Shown: in pieces, positions 52,958-63,078 of the stretch
How positions within the stretch are numbered: the first letter of the stretch is position 1
Layout: each line of letters opens with the position of its first letter
NCBI GenBank assembly: GCA_024235395.1
Contig: JACKMK010000001.1
Coordinates: forward strand, 558,001 to 622,000
Direction: 5' to 3'
Length of the DNA stretch: 64,000 nt
Source: Chromatiaceae bacterium
GTDB lineage: Bacteria; Pseudomonadota; Gammaproteobacteria; Chromatiales; Chromatiaceae
The notes under the pieces: generated by a model
What the model saw: the letters and a program-made list of their open reading frames with translations, nothing else
The model's database searches: none
What the model was told of the DNA's origin: nothing
Made by a program: the position numbers and the translations under genes

Positions 52958-53836
52958 CTAGGCGCCGCGCGTCACGTCGACCGCGACGCGTGCGCTGTGT
53001 TCACCGCCGCCGAAGATCACGCCCTTGAGCGGCGTGACGTCCGCGTAGTCACGTCCCCACGCGGTAACGATGTGTTGGTCCATCGGGATCTGATTGTTGG
53101 TCGGGTCGAAGTCCAACCAGCCGACCTCGGGATCGAATACCGAGAACCAGGCGTGCGATGCATCGCTGCCGGTGAGCTTTTCCTGACCCGGCGGCGGGAT
53201 GGTCTCGATGTAGCCCGATACATAGCGCGCCGGGAGATTCTTGGCGCGCAGGCAGGCAATCGCCAGATGCGCGAAATCCTGGCACACGCCGCTGCGCTGG
53301 GCGAACATCTCGTCGAGCGGCGTTGCCACCGACGTCGCGCCCGGTTCGTACTTGAAGTCTTCGTGGATCCGCTGCATGAGTTCCGAGACCGCTTCCACCA
53401 GGTTGCGTCCGGGGCTGAACGATTTTGCCGCGTACTTGCGTAGTTCCGGGAGCACACGAACCATCGGTGACTCCAGGACGTACTGGCGTGCGTCCAGCAG
53501 CGCGCCCTCGGATGCACCACGCAGACGTGCCACGACCCGCTGCCAGCTCAAGGTCGAGGCCCCGTGACCCATGCGCACCCCGGTATCGATCTCCAGATCG
53601 GTGGTCGCGGTCACTCGCAGCAGTGCGTGTGGTCTTTCCAAGGCGAAATAGGTGACGTGGTTACCGAAGAAATCGATGCGTTCGGCGACCACCGCGGGTT
53701 TCGGGTCGATCTCGAGACGGTATGCAAGGACCCGTTGACGCCCGATGTCGCGCGGCTGCAGATGTGTCTCGTTGTGTGCCAGCGACACCGGTTCCGCATA
53801 CGCGTACTCGGTGGTGTGAGTGACACGATACTTCAT
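52958..53836 (-). CDS. Transglutaminase-like cysteine protease family protein
   Basis: 292 residues from ATG 53836. An N-terminal beta domain (Bact_transglu_N, starting MKYRVTHTTEYAYAEPVSLAHNE) is followed by the transglutaminase core with the complete triad: GVCQDFAH (C185), ASHAWF (H228) and LDFDPTNN (D244). No signal peptide, so probably cytosolic. Such proteins occur with alpha-E and circularly permuted ATP-grasp proteins and are thought to process or ligate peptides. It is the last gene of the cluster and overlaps the upstream gene stop (ATGA). Confidence 0.92.
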   Translation of the reverse strand: MKYRVTHTTEYAYAEPVSLAHNETHLQPRDIGRQRVLAYRLEIDPKPAVVAERIDFFGNHVTYFALERPHALLRVTATTDLEIDTGVRMGHGASTLSWQRVVARLRGASEGALLDARQYVLESPMVRVLPELRKYAAKSFSPGRNLVEAVSELMQRIHEDFKYEPGATSVATPLDEMFAQRSGVCQDFAHLAIACLRAKNLPARYVSGYIETIPPPGQEKLTGSDASHAWFSVFDPEVGWLDFDPTNNQIPMDQHIVTAWGRDYADVTPLKGVIFGGGEHSARVAVDVTRGA

Positions 53837-56391
53837 GCGCGTGCATCCCATCCGCTGCCGATCATCTGCTGCGATCCTCCGACCTCGGCAAAGAAATCGC
53901 GTGCCAGGCTCACGCCGACCTCGCGCAGGAGTCGCTCGAAATCGCCGAGCAGCGCTTCCAGCGCCGTACGCCGGCCTTCACCCTGCTGGGCCAGCGCGGT
54001 CGCGTCGGCCAGCCGCAGTCGACCGAGCGAATCACTGATCGACCGCACCTGTCCGGCGAGTCGGTGCACCCCTTCTTCGTGCGGCAGCAATTCGACATGG
54101 CCCTGCAGGGTACGCAGCTGGTAGGCCAGCGAACGTGGATTGCTCTCATCGAGCAGCAGCAGCGCCAGGACGGGTTCGCAGCGCGCATCGTCGTGGTATC
54201 CACGACGGTAGGCCATGGCGCTTTCGGTGCTGGCAAGCACCGCCTCGAGCAGTACCGATTCCGGCGCCGGATCGAGCGGCTCGACCGCGACCGCGCGCAG
54301 CAGCGTGCCGAGCAGCAGACCGCGTTCCAGGCGGCGGCCAATGTCGAGGAACAGCCAGGCCTGGCTGCGCAGCATGCTCTCGTGCGCGAACCCCGCCAGG
54401 GCCACCAGGGAGGTGATCAGATCATCGAGTTCGTCATCGATGTCGCCGAGTACTTCGCGGCTGTGGTGGCGCAGCCGCTGCAGCCGGTTGCGGATATCGT
54501 TGATCACCCGCCAGGTGTCGGCCGAGATCCTGTCGCGTACCGCGTACGCAGCCGCCAGCAGCGCGCGTAGATTGAATGCCAGGCCACCGACCCTGTCAGC
54601 GTCGAGGATCAACGCGAGCAACTCGGGTACCGGTTGCGCACGCAGTTCTTCGGCCTGCTCCCCGACGAACCCCGGATAACTCACCGTCACCCGGGTCAGC
54701 GTCTGCAGCATCACCGTCAGACACTCTGCGTCGACCGGGTCACGGTATTCGACGGTGTTGCGGTACAGGTGCAGCACGGTGCGCAACAGCCGCGCACTCT
54801 GTTCGGCACGTTCGGCGTAACGCGCGAACCAGAACAGGTTGTCGGCGGTCCCGCCCGGCAGATCGCCATGCAGATTGGCCGCGGTCAGCCGCGGCACGAC
54901 ACGCGACAGCAGGCTCGCCTGTTTTTCCGGTTCGCTGGCCAGTATCCAGGTGTCTTTTGACAGGCCACCGGCCTGGTTCGAGACCACCACGCTGTCCTGT
55001 GCCGCGGAGACACGTGTCAGGCCACCGGGCATCACCGCATAGCCGTCCTCACGCGCGACGAGGAAAGTCCGCAACACCGCATGTCGCGCCTCCAGCCGGC
55101 CGTCGGACAAGGTCGGGACCAGCGAGAAATCGAGCTGCTCCTGCCCGACGTAGCGTGCCGGCCGTTCGCGGATGCGTGCCGCCAACCGCGCACGCGCCTT
55201 GCGCGTCAGGTCGCCCCCGAATACCGGCCTGGCGCCGGCCGCGCGATAGATCGGCTTGATCACCAGGTTCTCGAGATTGGCCAATACGTAATCGCGTTCA
55301 CGCGGCTGCCCGCACCACCAGGACGCGGCGCTCGGCAGTTTCAGTTCCTGTCCCAGGAAGTGTTTCGCAATCGCCGGCAGAAAGGCGTTCAGCGCCGGGT
55401 TCTCCAGCAGGCTGGCACCGAGCGGATTGGCCACCGCGACATTGCCGCTGCGCACCGCCTGCACCAATCCCGGCAGACCGAGGCGAGAATCCGGGCGTAA
55501 CTCGAGCGGATCGCAGAAATGGTCATCGACCCGCCGCAGGATGACGTCGACGCGCTCCAGGGTGCGCAGGGTACGCAGCCAGACCCGCCCGCCCTGCACC
55601 GTCAGGTCGTCGCCCTGGGCCAGCGTGTAACCCAGGTAACTCGCCAGGTAGGAGTGCTCGAAATAGGTCTCGTTGAGCGGCCCTGGTGTCAACACGACAA
55701 TCCGCGGATCCTCGCCCGGGCGCGGACTCAGCGCCGCCAGTGCGTTGCGCAGATTCTGGAAGAACAGCGCCAGGCGGTGTACCTGCGAATCGCGGAACAG
55801 GCTCGGCAATACGCGCGACATGGTCAGCCGGTTGACCAGGGCATAGCCGGCCCCCGACGGCGCCTGGGTACGATCGCTGAGCGCCCACATGCGCCCATCC
55901 GGTCCACGCACCAGATCGACCGCATACAGCGTCAGCGGATGTTCGTTGTCGACCGGCAGTGGGTAACACGAACGCAGGAAGCCGCCATGCGCGTACACCA
56001 GCTCGGGCGGCAGAATCCCCCGCCGGATGAGATCCTGCGGCCCGTACAGATCCTTGAAGACCAGGTTCATCAACTCGGCGCGCTGCGTCAGGCCACGTTC
56101 GATGTCGGCCCACTCGGCACTCGACACCGGCATCGGCAGCGGATCCAGCATCCAGGTGCGCTCGCGCGCGCCGAGATCGCCATGCACCGTGTAGGTGACG
56201 CCGCTCTCGCTCAGTTGGCGATGTGCCTCGCTGCGCCGTTCCTGCAGCGCAGGGAGGCCGAGGCCGCCCAGTGCGTCCACGAGGTACTGCCAGTGCGGGC
56301 GGACGCCACCATCCGGGGCGAGCATCTCGTCGAAACTCTCCGGATGGGAGTGATAGCCGCTCAGCAGCCCGTTGCCAACGCTGTCCTGCAC
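53833..56391 (-). CDS. Fused circularly permuted ATP-grasp and alpha-E protein
   Basis: 852 residues from GTG 56391. Residues about 1-500 are a circularly permuted ATP-grasp domain (DUF404/DUF407 type) with SGVTYTVHGDLGARERTWMLDPLP, ERGLTQRAELMNLVFKDLYG, VVLTPGPLNETYFEHSYLA and FLVAREDGYAVMPGGLTRV. Residues about 515-840 are an all-helical alpha-E domain (DUF403) that starts TADNLFWFARYAERAEQSARLL, with the conserved ER. The two domains are separate neighbouring genes in many bacteria; here they are one chain. Predicted role: ATP-dependent formation of a peptide or amide bond, with alpha-E as scaffold. The start is 5 bases after the stop of the preceding gene. Confidence 0.9.
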   Translation of the reverse strand: MQDSVGNGLLSGYHSHPESFDEMLAPDGGVRPHWQYLVDALGGLGLPALQERRSEAHRQLSESGVTYTVHGDLGARERTWMLDPLPMPVSSAEWADIERGLTQRAELMNLVFKDLYGPQDLIRRGILPPELVYAHGGFLRSCYPLPVDNEHPLTLYAVDLVRGPDGRMWALSDRTQAPSGAGYALVNRLTMSRVLPSLFRDSQVHRLALFFQNLRNALAALSPRPGEDPRIVVLTPGPLNETYFEHSYLASYLGYTLAQGDDLTVQGGRVWLRTLRTLERVDVILRRVDDHFCDPLELRPDSRLGLPGLVQAVRSGNVAVANPLGASLLENPALNAFLPAIAKHFLGQELKLPSAASWWCGQPRERDYVLANLENLVIKPIYRAAGARPVFGGDLTRKARARLAARIRERPARYVGQEQLDFSLVPTLSDGRLEARHAVLRTFLVAREDGYAVMPGGLTRVSAAQDSVVVSNQAGGLSKDTWILASEPEKQASLLSRVVPRLTAANLHGDLPGGTADNLFWFARYAERAEQSARLLRTVLHLYRNTVEYRDPVDAECLTVMLQTLTRVTVSYPGFVGEQAEELRAQPVPELLALILDADRVGGLAFNLRALLAAAYAVRDRISADTWRVINDIRNRLQRLRHHSREVLGDIDDELDDLITSLVALAGFAHESMLRSQAWLFLDIGRRLERGLLLGTLLRAVAVEPLDPAPESVLLEAVLASTESAMAYRRGYHDDARCEPVLALLLLDESNPRSLAYQLRTLQGHVELLPHEEGVHRLAGQVRSISDSLGRLRLADATALAQQGEGRRTALEALLGDFERLLREVGVSLARDFFAEVGGSQQMIGSGWDARA

Positions 56392-56396
56392 GCCGC

Positions 56397-59300
56397 TCAG
56401 TCCGGAAAGCTCAGATCAAGCAGGTAGGGCCGGCTGGCATCGGCCCTCGGTGTCGCAGGCTGTGCGGTCCGCCTGCCGCTGCCACCGGCCTCGAAACGAC
56501 CGCGGCCACCCCACTCGGGCAGCACCACCGGTACCGGGACAGGTGCGGGCGCGGCATCCCCTGGCAGGTACGGATGGGCCAGACTCGGCACCCCCGGTAC
56601 ACCCCAGCCGGTCGGTGCCGACGGATAGTAGGTGAAACCGCCCACCACGGCCCCGGTCCAGGTGTCGATCAGATCGAACACCAACGCGGCGACCGCCGGT
56701 ACCGTCGGGTGCAGCGTGGCCGGTGGGTTGGAACTCTTGAAACGGACGCCGGCGACGTACTGGCCAACGGTACCGGTCGTCTGCAGCGGTACCGCGTCGC
56801 CGTTGCATTCGAGCACGTAACGACCCGGCGTGAGCCCGGTCGCCGTCACCTGGACACGATCCGCCGCGTTGTCGATGAAGCGCGCCATGCCGGCTGCGCT
56901 CGCCTCTTCAGCGAGCAGGATCCAGGGTTCGTGCGCCTGGTGCAGTTCGAGTGCGAGATCGCCGAAACGCACCGTTCCAAGGTGAGGCAGACGCCGTTCG
57001 ACCAACGGGGCGAACCATTCCGATTCCAGTACATGACCGACCTCTGCGAGATCGGCCAACACGCTCCGGAAGTCTTCCCAGAGTTGCTGCGGCAACAGAA
57101 AACGGTCGTGCAGTGCCTCGCCCCAGGGCGCCAGTGCGCCGCGCTCGGGATACCGCAGGAAACGCACGATCAGCGCCCGCAGCAGTACACCGAGCAGGGT
57201 CGTGAGTTCAGGCGCAGGCGGCATCTCAAAACCGCCCAGGGTCACGCGTCCGAGGCGTCGCGCCGGCCGTACCGGGTCGTACAGTTCGTCGACGCGGATC
57301 GCGGCACGGCGCATGTCACCGGCCGGATCGGTCAGCAGGTGACGCAGCACACGGTCGGCCAGCCAGGGCGCATCGGTGTCGCCGTCCGGCAGGCGTTCGA
57401 GCGCCAATGACAGTTCATACAAGGCCTCGTCGCGTCCATCGTCGACCCGCGGCGCGAGTCCCGACGGACCGATCGAACGCCCGGCGAACAGGTACGACAG
57501 ACTCGGGTGCCGATGCCAATAGCTGATCAGTGAACGCAACAGCGGCGGCGAGTTGAGAAACGGGCTGTCGGCCGGCTGCAGACCGCCCAGCGTGACCGGC
57601 ATACCGACCCCGAGTGCCTGTGGGCTGCCGTCCGGCGACAGGTGCTCGGCACGCAGTCCACAACCGTCCGCCACCAGGAAGGCCGCCTTCACCGACGTGG
57701 CCAGTTCGGCGGCATCGCTGCACGGCGGCAGCTGCACGCGCAGTGCGCCGCTGTCCGGCTCGACCAGGATGCGACGCAGCCGATGATCCTCGGGCGGTGG
57801 ATAACCTTCGAGCACCAGGCCAATGTCCATGACTTCGGCTGCGGCCTCGACCGCGGCGACCAGTTCCAGAAAGTGTTCCAGGTGGCTCAGCGGGGGCAGG
57901 AAACAATGCAGCCGCCCGTTGCGGATCTCGACGCATACCGCGGTGCGCGGTCCGCCTGGCTCGTCGCCATCCGCCGCCGGCTGTGGCGCATCACCCTCGA
58001 TCACCCGACTCAGACGCGCGTTGACCTCGCCGTACGTTTCCGCGAGCAACGGCCGATCGTCGAACTGGCAGCGATCGACGTCGCGCTGCGCCTGCACCGC
58101 GAGCGGAAGGCCTTCGAGTGGCAGACGGTAGCCGATTGGCGAATCACCCGGCAGCAGGTAGACCGCGCCGCGCCGCATCGGCCAGGCGCCGCTCGACCAT
58201 CCGCCGTGCTTGTCGTCCCAGCGCAGCGGCAGCACGTAGCCGCGCAGTTCGCCGGTACCGCGGGACAACTGCTGGGCCAGGGCGCGGCGCCGCTGCGGGT
58301 CGCGCAGTTCCGCGTCATCCGGGACCTTGTCGACCACCGCCGGTGCCTGCCAGCGGCGATACAGGCCGTCTTCATACGCCGGGATCAGGCGCTCCGCCGG
58401 TACCCCGAGCGCGGTCGCGAGGTGCTGCGCGAAACGTTCGGCATGCACCGAGCCCAACTCGCCACTGCGACGCCCGCTACCGAATCGTGCCGGTTGACGG
58501 CAGATCGGGACACCGTCGCTGCGCGCCCAGCAACCGAGACGCCAGCGCGGAAAGCCTTCGCCGGCGAACCACTCGCCCTGCCCGATCTGCAGCAGACCGC
58601 CTGGTGCGAGGCGTTCGCGCAGGCGCAGCAGCAGTTCCTCGCCGACCCGGCGTTTGTCATCGCCAAACGCCGCGTTCCGCCACTCCGGCAATTCCGGAGC
58701 CCGCGCCGAGGTGAACGCGAGACTGCATTGCACGGCCAGACCCACCCCGTCATCCCGCAGCGCGCTGTCGACGTCCGCGGCCACCGCAAGCAGGTCGCGC
58801 CACTGGGTCGGGCTGAGCGGCCACACCTCCTGCTCGGCGGCCAGCACACGGACCTCGACCCGCTCGCTCACCTGTTCGTCGCAGGCCTCGTGGTAACCGA
58901 CCACCGGCAGGGCGCGCAGCGGATCGGGGGCCGCGGCCAAGGGCAGGTAACCTTCGTCGGCGAACAGGCCGCCGGCGGGATCCAGGCCGATCCAACCGGC
59001 CCCCGGCAGAAACACCTCGCACCAGGCATGCAGACTCGCGCTCGGCGACTTACCCAGGAACATCCTGTAGCCGCTGACGAAGCGCGCCGCGACCCCCAGG
59101 GTACGAAACGCCAGTACCGCCAGCCACGCGACCTCCCAGGGAGAGCCCCCGCCGCGCTCGAGCACCGCCTCGGGGTCTACCGGTCCCGGCGACGCACTGT
59201 GGTTGGCGGGCAGGCTGGCGTGCAGCCGATGGTTGATCTGCGTAAGGAAGGTGACGATATAGCCCGGCTGCACATCCAGCCCCGCAACCCAGTCCGCGAA

Positions 59301-59678
59301 ACGCGGGCCGCCGGGCGGCAGCGCGAGATAAGGCCCGAGTTCCTTGCGCAGCTGGGCGGCATAACTGAACGGAAAATCCGCGGCATACGGCTCGACCAGG
59401 AAATCGAACGGGTTCACCGGCTCGAGATCGGCGACCACTTCGAGATCCAGCGTGAGCCACGGCACCGGCTCGGGCAGGTCGAGCCGCGCAAGATGGTTCT
59501 CGAACGGATCGCGTACCCAGTTGATGAAGTGGGGCGCCCCTTCCACGCCCAGCGAATAGGCACTGAGCCGTTGATGGGTCAGCGGTGCCGGCCGCATCCG
59601 CAACCAGTGGGTTGACAGTCGCACCGGGCGCGTGAAGCGCCGCTCGATCCGATGGCGCAATGCGATACGCAGGCTCAT
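56397..59678 (-). CDS. Degenerate transglutaminase-DUF2126 protein, predicted inactive twin of the upstream enzyme
   Basis: 1093 residues. It aligns end to end with the 1110-residue protein encoded just upstream: N-terminal beta domain, transglutaminase core (about 165-260), DUF2126 region (about 290-1000) and a Pro-rich C-terminus. The spacing is exact at VAARFVSGY in both, but the catalytic Cys180 of the twin is Pro180 here (GGGSPWE against LGSCRD), while His217 and Asp233 remain. In the DUF2126 part, GGEPTF is replaced by QCSLAF, and HTGTGGGNH is replaced by PQALGVGMP. It is therefore very likely non-catalytic. The frame is fully open and coupled by ATGA to its twin, so it is maintained, perhaps as a structural or regulatory partner. 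Confidence 0.88.
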   Translation of the reverse strand: MSLRIALRHRIERRFTRPVRLSTHWLRMRPAPLTHQRLSAYSLGVEGAPHFINWVRDPFENHLARLDLPEPVPWLTLDLEVVADLEPVNPFDFLVEPYAADFPFSYAAQLRKELGPYLALPPGGPRFADWVAGLDVQPGYIVTFLTQINHRLHASLPANHSASPGPVDPEAVLERGGGSPWEVAWLAVLAFRTLGVAARFVSGYRMFLGKSPSASLHAWCEVFLPGAGWIGLDPAGGLFADEGYLPLAAAPDPLRALPVVGYHEACDEQVSERVEVRVLAAEQEVWPLSPTQWRDLLAVAADVDSALRDDGVGLAVQCSLAFTSARAPELPEWRNAAFGDDKRRVGEELLLRLRERLAPGGLLQIGQGEWFAGEGFPRWRLGCWARSDGVPICRQPARFGSGRRSGELGSVHAERFAQHLATALGVPAERLIPAYEDGLYRRWQAPAVVDKVPDDAELRDPQRRRALAQQLSRGTGELRGYVLPLRWDDKHGGWSSGAWPMRRGAVYLLPGDSPIGYRLPLEGLPLAVQAQRDVDRCQFDDRPLLAETYGEVNARLSRVIEGDAPQPAADGDEPGGPRTAVCVEIRNGRLHCFLPPLSHLEHFLELVAAVEAAAEVMDIGLVLEGYPPPEDHRLRRILVEPDSGALRVQLPPCSDAAELATSVKAAFLVADGCGLRAEHLSPDGSPQALGVGMPVTLGGLQPADSPFLNSPPLLRSLISYWHRHPSLSYLFAGRSIGPSGLAPRVDDGRDEALYELSLALERLPDGDTDAPWLADRVLRHLLTDPAGDMRRAAIRVDELYDPVRPARRLGRVTLGGFEMPPAPELTTLLGVLLRALIVRFLRYPERGALAPWGEALHDRFLLPQQLWEDFRSVLADLAEVGHVLESEWFAPLVERRLPHLGTVRFGDLALELHQAHEPWILLAEEASAAGMARFIDNAADRVQVTATGLTPGRYVLECNGDAVPLQTTGTVGQYVAGVRFKSSNPPATLHPTVPAVAALVFDLIDTWTGAVVGGFTYYPSAPTGWGVPGVPSLAHPYLPGDAAPAPVPVPVVLPEWGGRGRFEAGGSGRRTAQPATPRADASRPYLLDLSFPD

Positions 59679-62600
59679 ATCGGTCTCCGGCGCAGGTCAA
59701 GGGTACAGGGATAGGCCGGATTCGGTCGCTCCTGCGACGGCTCACGTACGTCGCGCGCACCGCTGCTCAGCCGCCCGTCGTGCAGGCGACGAATCCACGC
59801 GGGCGGCACCGGATCACCGGGTGAATGACCCCATGCCCAGAAACGCGTGATACGCCGCGCCTCTGCCTCGTAGGCGTTGACCGGAAAGGTGTCGTAGGCC
59901 CGGCCGCCAGGATGCGCGACGTGATAGACGCAGCCACCAATCGTACGCCCGAGGTCCCGCTCCACCAGATCGAACACCAGGGGGGCATGCACCTCGACGG
60001 TCGGATGCATGCCGAATGCCGCATCCCACGCCTTGTAACGTACGCCCGCGACGAACTCGCCTGGCGTCCCGGTTGCCTGCAGCGGCACCCGTCGGCCGTT
60101 GCAGGTGACCAGGTGGCGCGCCGGATCGAGACCACGACAGACGATCTGCAGGCGCTCGACGGCTGAATCGACGACCCGCGCCTGGCGCTGCGTGGCCGTC
60201 TCTTCCTCAAGCACCTGCCAAGGTTCCAGGGCCATACGCAGTTCGATCTCGACGCCGTCGTACTCGACCCGCCCGTAGACCGGAAAGCGGAATTCCAGAA
60301 AAGCCGCGTACCAGGCGAGGTCGAACGCATAGCCGGCGTCGTTCAGGTCGTCGATCACCGCGGCGAAATCGCTCCACACGTAATGGGGCAGCATGAATCG
60401 ATCGTCCAACGCGGTGCCCCAAGGCACCAGTGCGTGACGATAGGGCTGGCGCCAGAAACGCGCCACCAGGGCACGCAACAACAGCATCTGCGCCAGACTC
60501 ATGCGCGCATGTGGCGGCATCTCGAACGCACGAAACTCGAGCAGACCCTGGCGGCCACTGGCCGAGTCGGCCGACGCCAGTTTGTCGATACAGAACTCCG
60601 CACGGTGGGTGTTGCCCGTAACATCGGCGAGAAAGCTGCGCAAGGCACGGTCGACGACGGCAGGTGTCGACCCACGTTCGATCTCACCGAGGCTGCGTTC
60701 GAACTCGCGCAGCGGTCGCGAGCCCCGCTCGTCGGCGCGCGGCGCCTGCGAGGTGAAACCGATGAACAGCCCGGAGAACAGGTACGACAGTGCCGGGTGA
60801 TGCTGCCAATAGGTCAACAGCGACCGCAACAGGTCCGGACGACGCAGAAACGGGCTGTCGATCGCGGCCGCCGCGCCGAGGGTCACATGGTTGCCGCCAC
60901 CGGTGCCGGTGTGCCGTCCGTCCAGCATGAACTTCTCGGTACCGAGCCGTGCCTGACGTGCCTCCTCGTACAGGGTCACGGTGTTGTGTTCGAGTTCATC
61001 CCAGGTTGCCGCCGGGTGGATGTTGACCTCGATCACCCCCGGGTCGGGGGTCACCTTGAGGAAGTTCAGGCGGGCATCGCGCGGCGGTTCGTAGCCCTCG
61101 ATCACCACCGGCAGGTCCAGCTCGGCGGCGGTATCCTCGACCGCCACGAGCAATGTCGCATAGTGCTCCAGGTACTCGCATGGCGGCAGGAAGGCGTGCA
61201 GACGACCGTCGCGGGGTTGCAGACAGAGGGCGGTGTGCGGCACACCTCCCCACGACCGCCAGCGGCGACGCACCACTTCGGGTCGCGCGTCGGCCGCCAT
61301 CGGAGGCGGGGTTTCGGCCGGGGCCGCACCGGGGCCGCCGGGGTACCAGGGCGACGGCGCTATGACCTCCTCGTGCTCGACCTCGCCGACCCACGGCAGT
61401 TCCGCGACCGGCAGCCGCAGCCCCATCGGCGAGCCGCCCGGCATCAGCTGCAGACGCCCGTTCGGAAACTCCCAGGCACCACTGCGCCAGCCGCTCTGCT
61501 GCCAGTCCCAGAGCAGCGGCAGCGCGAAACCGACCGGCCGCTCGAGGCCGTGTGCCAACGCGAGGCTCAGGTCGTCGCGGAACTGCGGTGCCCAGGGGAT
61601 CGCAACACTGTCCAGCTCGACCGGCTGGCGGGCCTCACGCCACAGGTAGTAGATCCAGTTTTCGTAGCCGGCGACCAGGTGCGCGCTGCGCACTCCGAGC
61701 CGCGCCGTCAGCCGTTCGCCGAACTGTCGGGCCTTTTCTATGGTGACACCATAGTGCCGACGTTCATCGGCCAGCAGCCCGACGTCGCGCCACAGCGGCA
61801 CGCCATCGGTGCGCCAGAAACAACCCAATGCCCAGCGTGGCAACGGTTCCCCCGGATACCACTTGCCCTGGCCATAGTGCAGCAGGCCGTCGCGGGCGAA
61901 CGCATCGCCGAGCCGTCGGAGCAGCACGCCGGCGCGTTCACGCTTGTGCCGGCCCAGCGCCTCGGTATTCCACTCGGCACCCTGCATGTCGTCGATAGAG
62001 ACGAAGGTCGGCTCACCACCCATCGTGAGGCGTACATCGAGGGCCCGCAGTTGCCCGTCGACCTCGCGACCCAGGCCGCGGATCGCCTGCCATTGCTCCT
62101 CGGTGTAGGGCTTGGTGACGCGCGGATCCTCATGGACGCGGGTGACCTGGTTCAGATAGTCGAAACTGACCTCGCATTTGTCGGTAAACCCGGTGATCGC
62201 CGCCGCACTGACCGGGTCGGGCGTGCACGCCAGCGGGATATGCCCTTCGCCGGCAAACAGTCCCGAGGTCGGATCGAGACCGAGCCAGCCGGCACCGGGG
62301 ACGTAGACCTCGGCCCAGGCATGCAGGTCGGTGAAGTCCTGCTCCGGACCCGAAGGGCCATCGAGTGCCTTCACATCCGCGGTCAGCTGCACCAGATAGC
62401 CTGAGACGAAACGCGCCGCGAGACCCAGATGGCGCAGGATCTGGACCAGGAGCCAACCGGTGTCACGGCACGATCCCAGCGCCTTGTCCAACGTCTCCTC
62501 GCAGGTCTGGATGCCTGGGTCGAGGCGGATCGTGTAGTCGATCGCATGCTGCAGCTGCTGGTTGAGATTGACCAGAAAGTCCTGGATGCGACACGTGCTG

Positions 62601-63007
62601 CGATCGACGCCGGCCACCCAGCGCAGGAGGCGTGGACCGTTTTCGCTGAGCTCGAAATACGGCTCGAGCTCCTTGCGCAGCAAGGCGTCGTAGCGAAACG
62701 GATAGTCTTCGGCGTATTTCTCGACAAAGAAGTCGAACGGATTGATCACCGTCATGTCGGCGACCAATCGTACGTGTACGCCGAACAGTTCGGCCTTCTC
62801 CGGGAAAACCGCGCGTGCGACGAAGTTGCCGAAGGGGTCCTGCTGCCAGTACAGGCGATGCTCGGCCGGCTCGATCGTCAGTTGATAGTCGTGGATCGGC
62901 GTGCGCGCATGCGGAGCCGGACGCAGCCGGATCAGGTGAGGCGACAGGGAGACCGGCCGGTCGAAGTGATAAGTGGTTTTATGGTCAATGGCGACACGGA
63001 TGGCCAT
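59675..63007 (-). CDS. Transglutaminase-DUF2126 (putative amidoligase) protein
   Basis: 1110 residues. A Bact_transglu_N beta domain (1-120), a transglutaminase core with an intact triad (LGSCRD, C180; DLHAWAEV, H229; LGLDPTSG, D245) and a long DUF2126 putative amidoligase region with LTMGGEPTFVS (about 328-338), YGQGKWYPGEPLPRW, EVNIHPA and HTGTGGGNH (699-707). These are the motifs expected for ligand and metal binding in the glutamine-synthetase-like amidoligase fold, so the protein should be an active enzyme. A Pro-rich linker lies at 556-575. No signal peptide. The start is ATG 63007 with AGGGG upstream; its 3' end overlaps the degenerate twin. Confidence 0.92.
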   Translation of the reverse strand: MAIRVAIDHKTTYHFDRPVSLSPHLIRLRPAPHARTPIHDYQLTIEPAEHRLYWQQDPFGNFVARAVFPEKAELFGVHVRLVADMTVINPFDFFVEKYAEDYPFRYDALLRKELEPYFELSENGPRLLRWVAGVDRSTCRIQDFLVNLNQQLQHAIDYTIRLDPGIQTCEETLDKALGSCRDTGWLLVQILRHLGLAARFVSGYLVQLTADVKALDGPSGPEQDFTDLHAWAEVYVPGAGWLGLDPTSGLFAGEGHIPLACTPDPVSAAAITGFTDKCEVSFDYLNQVTRVHEDPRVTKPYTEEQWQAIRGLGREVDGQLRALDVRLTMGGEPTFVSIDDMQGAEWNTEALGRHKRERAGVLLRRLGDAFARDGLLHYGQGKWYPGEPLPRWALGCFWRTDGVPLWRDVGLLADERRHYGVTIEKARQFGERLTARLGVRSAHLVAGYENWIYYLWREARQPVELDSVAIPWAPQFRDDLSLALAHGLERPVGFALPLLWDWQQSGWRSGAWEFPNGRLQLMPGGSPMGLRLPVAELPWVGEVEHEEVIAPSPWYPGGPGAAPAETPPPMAADARPEVVRRRWRSWGGVPHTALCLQPRDGRLHAFLPPCEYLEHYATLLVAVEDTAAELDLPVVIEGYEPPRDARLNFLKVTPDPGVIEVNIHPAATWDELEHNTVTLYEEARQARLGTEKFMLDGRHTGTGGGNHVTLGAAAAIDSPFLRRPDLLRSLLTYWQHHPALSYLFSGLFIGFTSQAPRADERGSRPLREFERSLGEIERGSTPAVVDRALRSFLADVTGNTHRAEFCIDKLASADSASGRQGLLEFRAFEMPPHARMSLAQMLLLRALVARFWRQPYRHALVPWGTALDDRFMLPHYVWSDFAAVIDDLNDAGYAFDLAWYAAFLEFRFPVYGRVEYDGVEIELRMALEPWQVLEEETATQRQARVVDSAVERLQIVCRGLDPARHLVTCNGRRVPLQATGTPGEFVAGVRYKAWDAAFGMHPTVEVHAPLVFDLVERDLGRTIGGCVYHVAHPGGRAYDTFPVNAYEAEARRITRFWAWGHSPGDPVPPAWIRRLHDGRLSSGARDVREPSQERPNPAYPCTLDLRRRPI

Positions 63008-63078
63008 GCAATTCCCCTGTAACTGCCAACGGCATCGGCGGGTGGCTCGATCATATCGCAGGATGGGGTCGACCGGCG

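Noticed and set aside
60383..62404. Long plus-strand open frame across the transglutaminase-DUF2126 gene
   Set aside because: Antisense shadow; the minus-strand frame has intact catalytic motifs and start/stop overlaps with neighbours.
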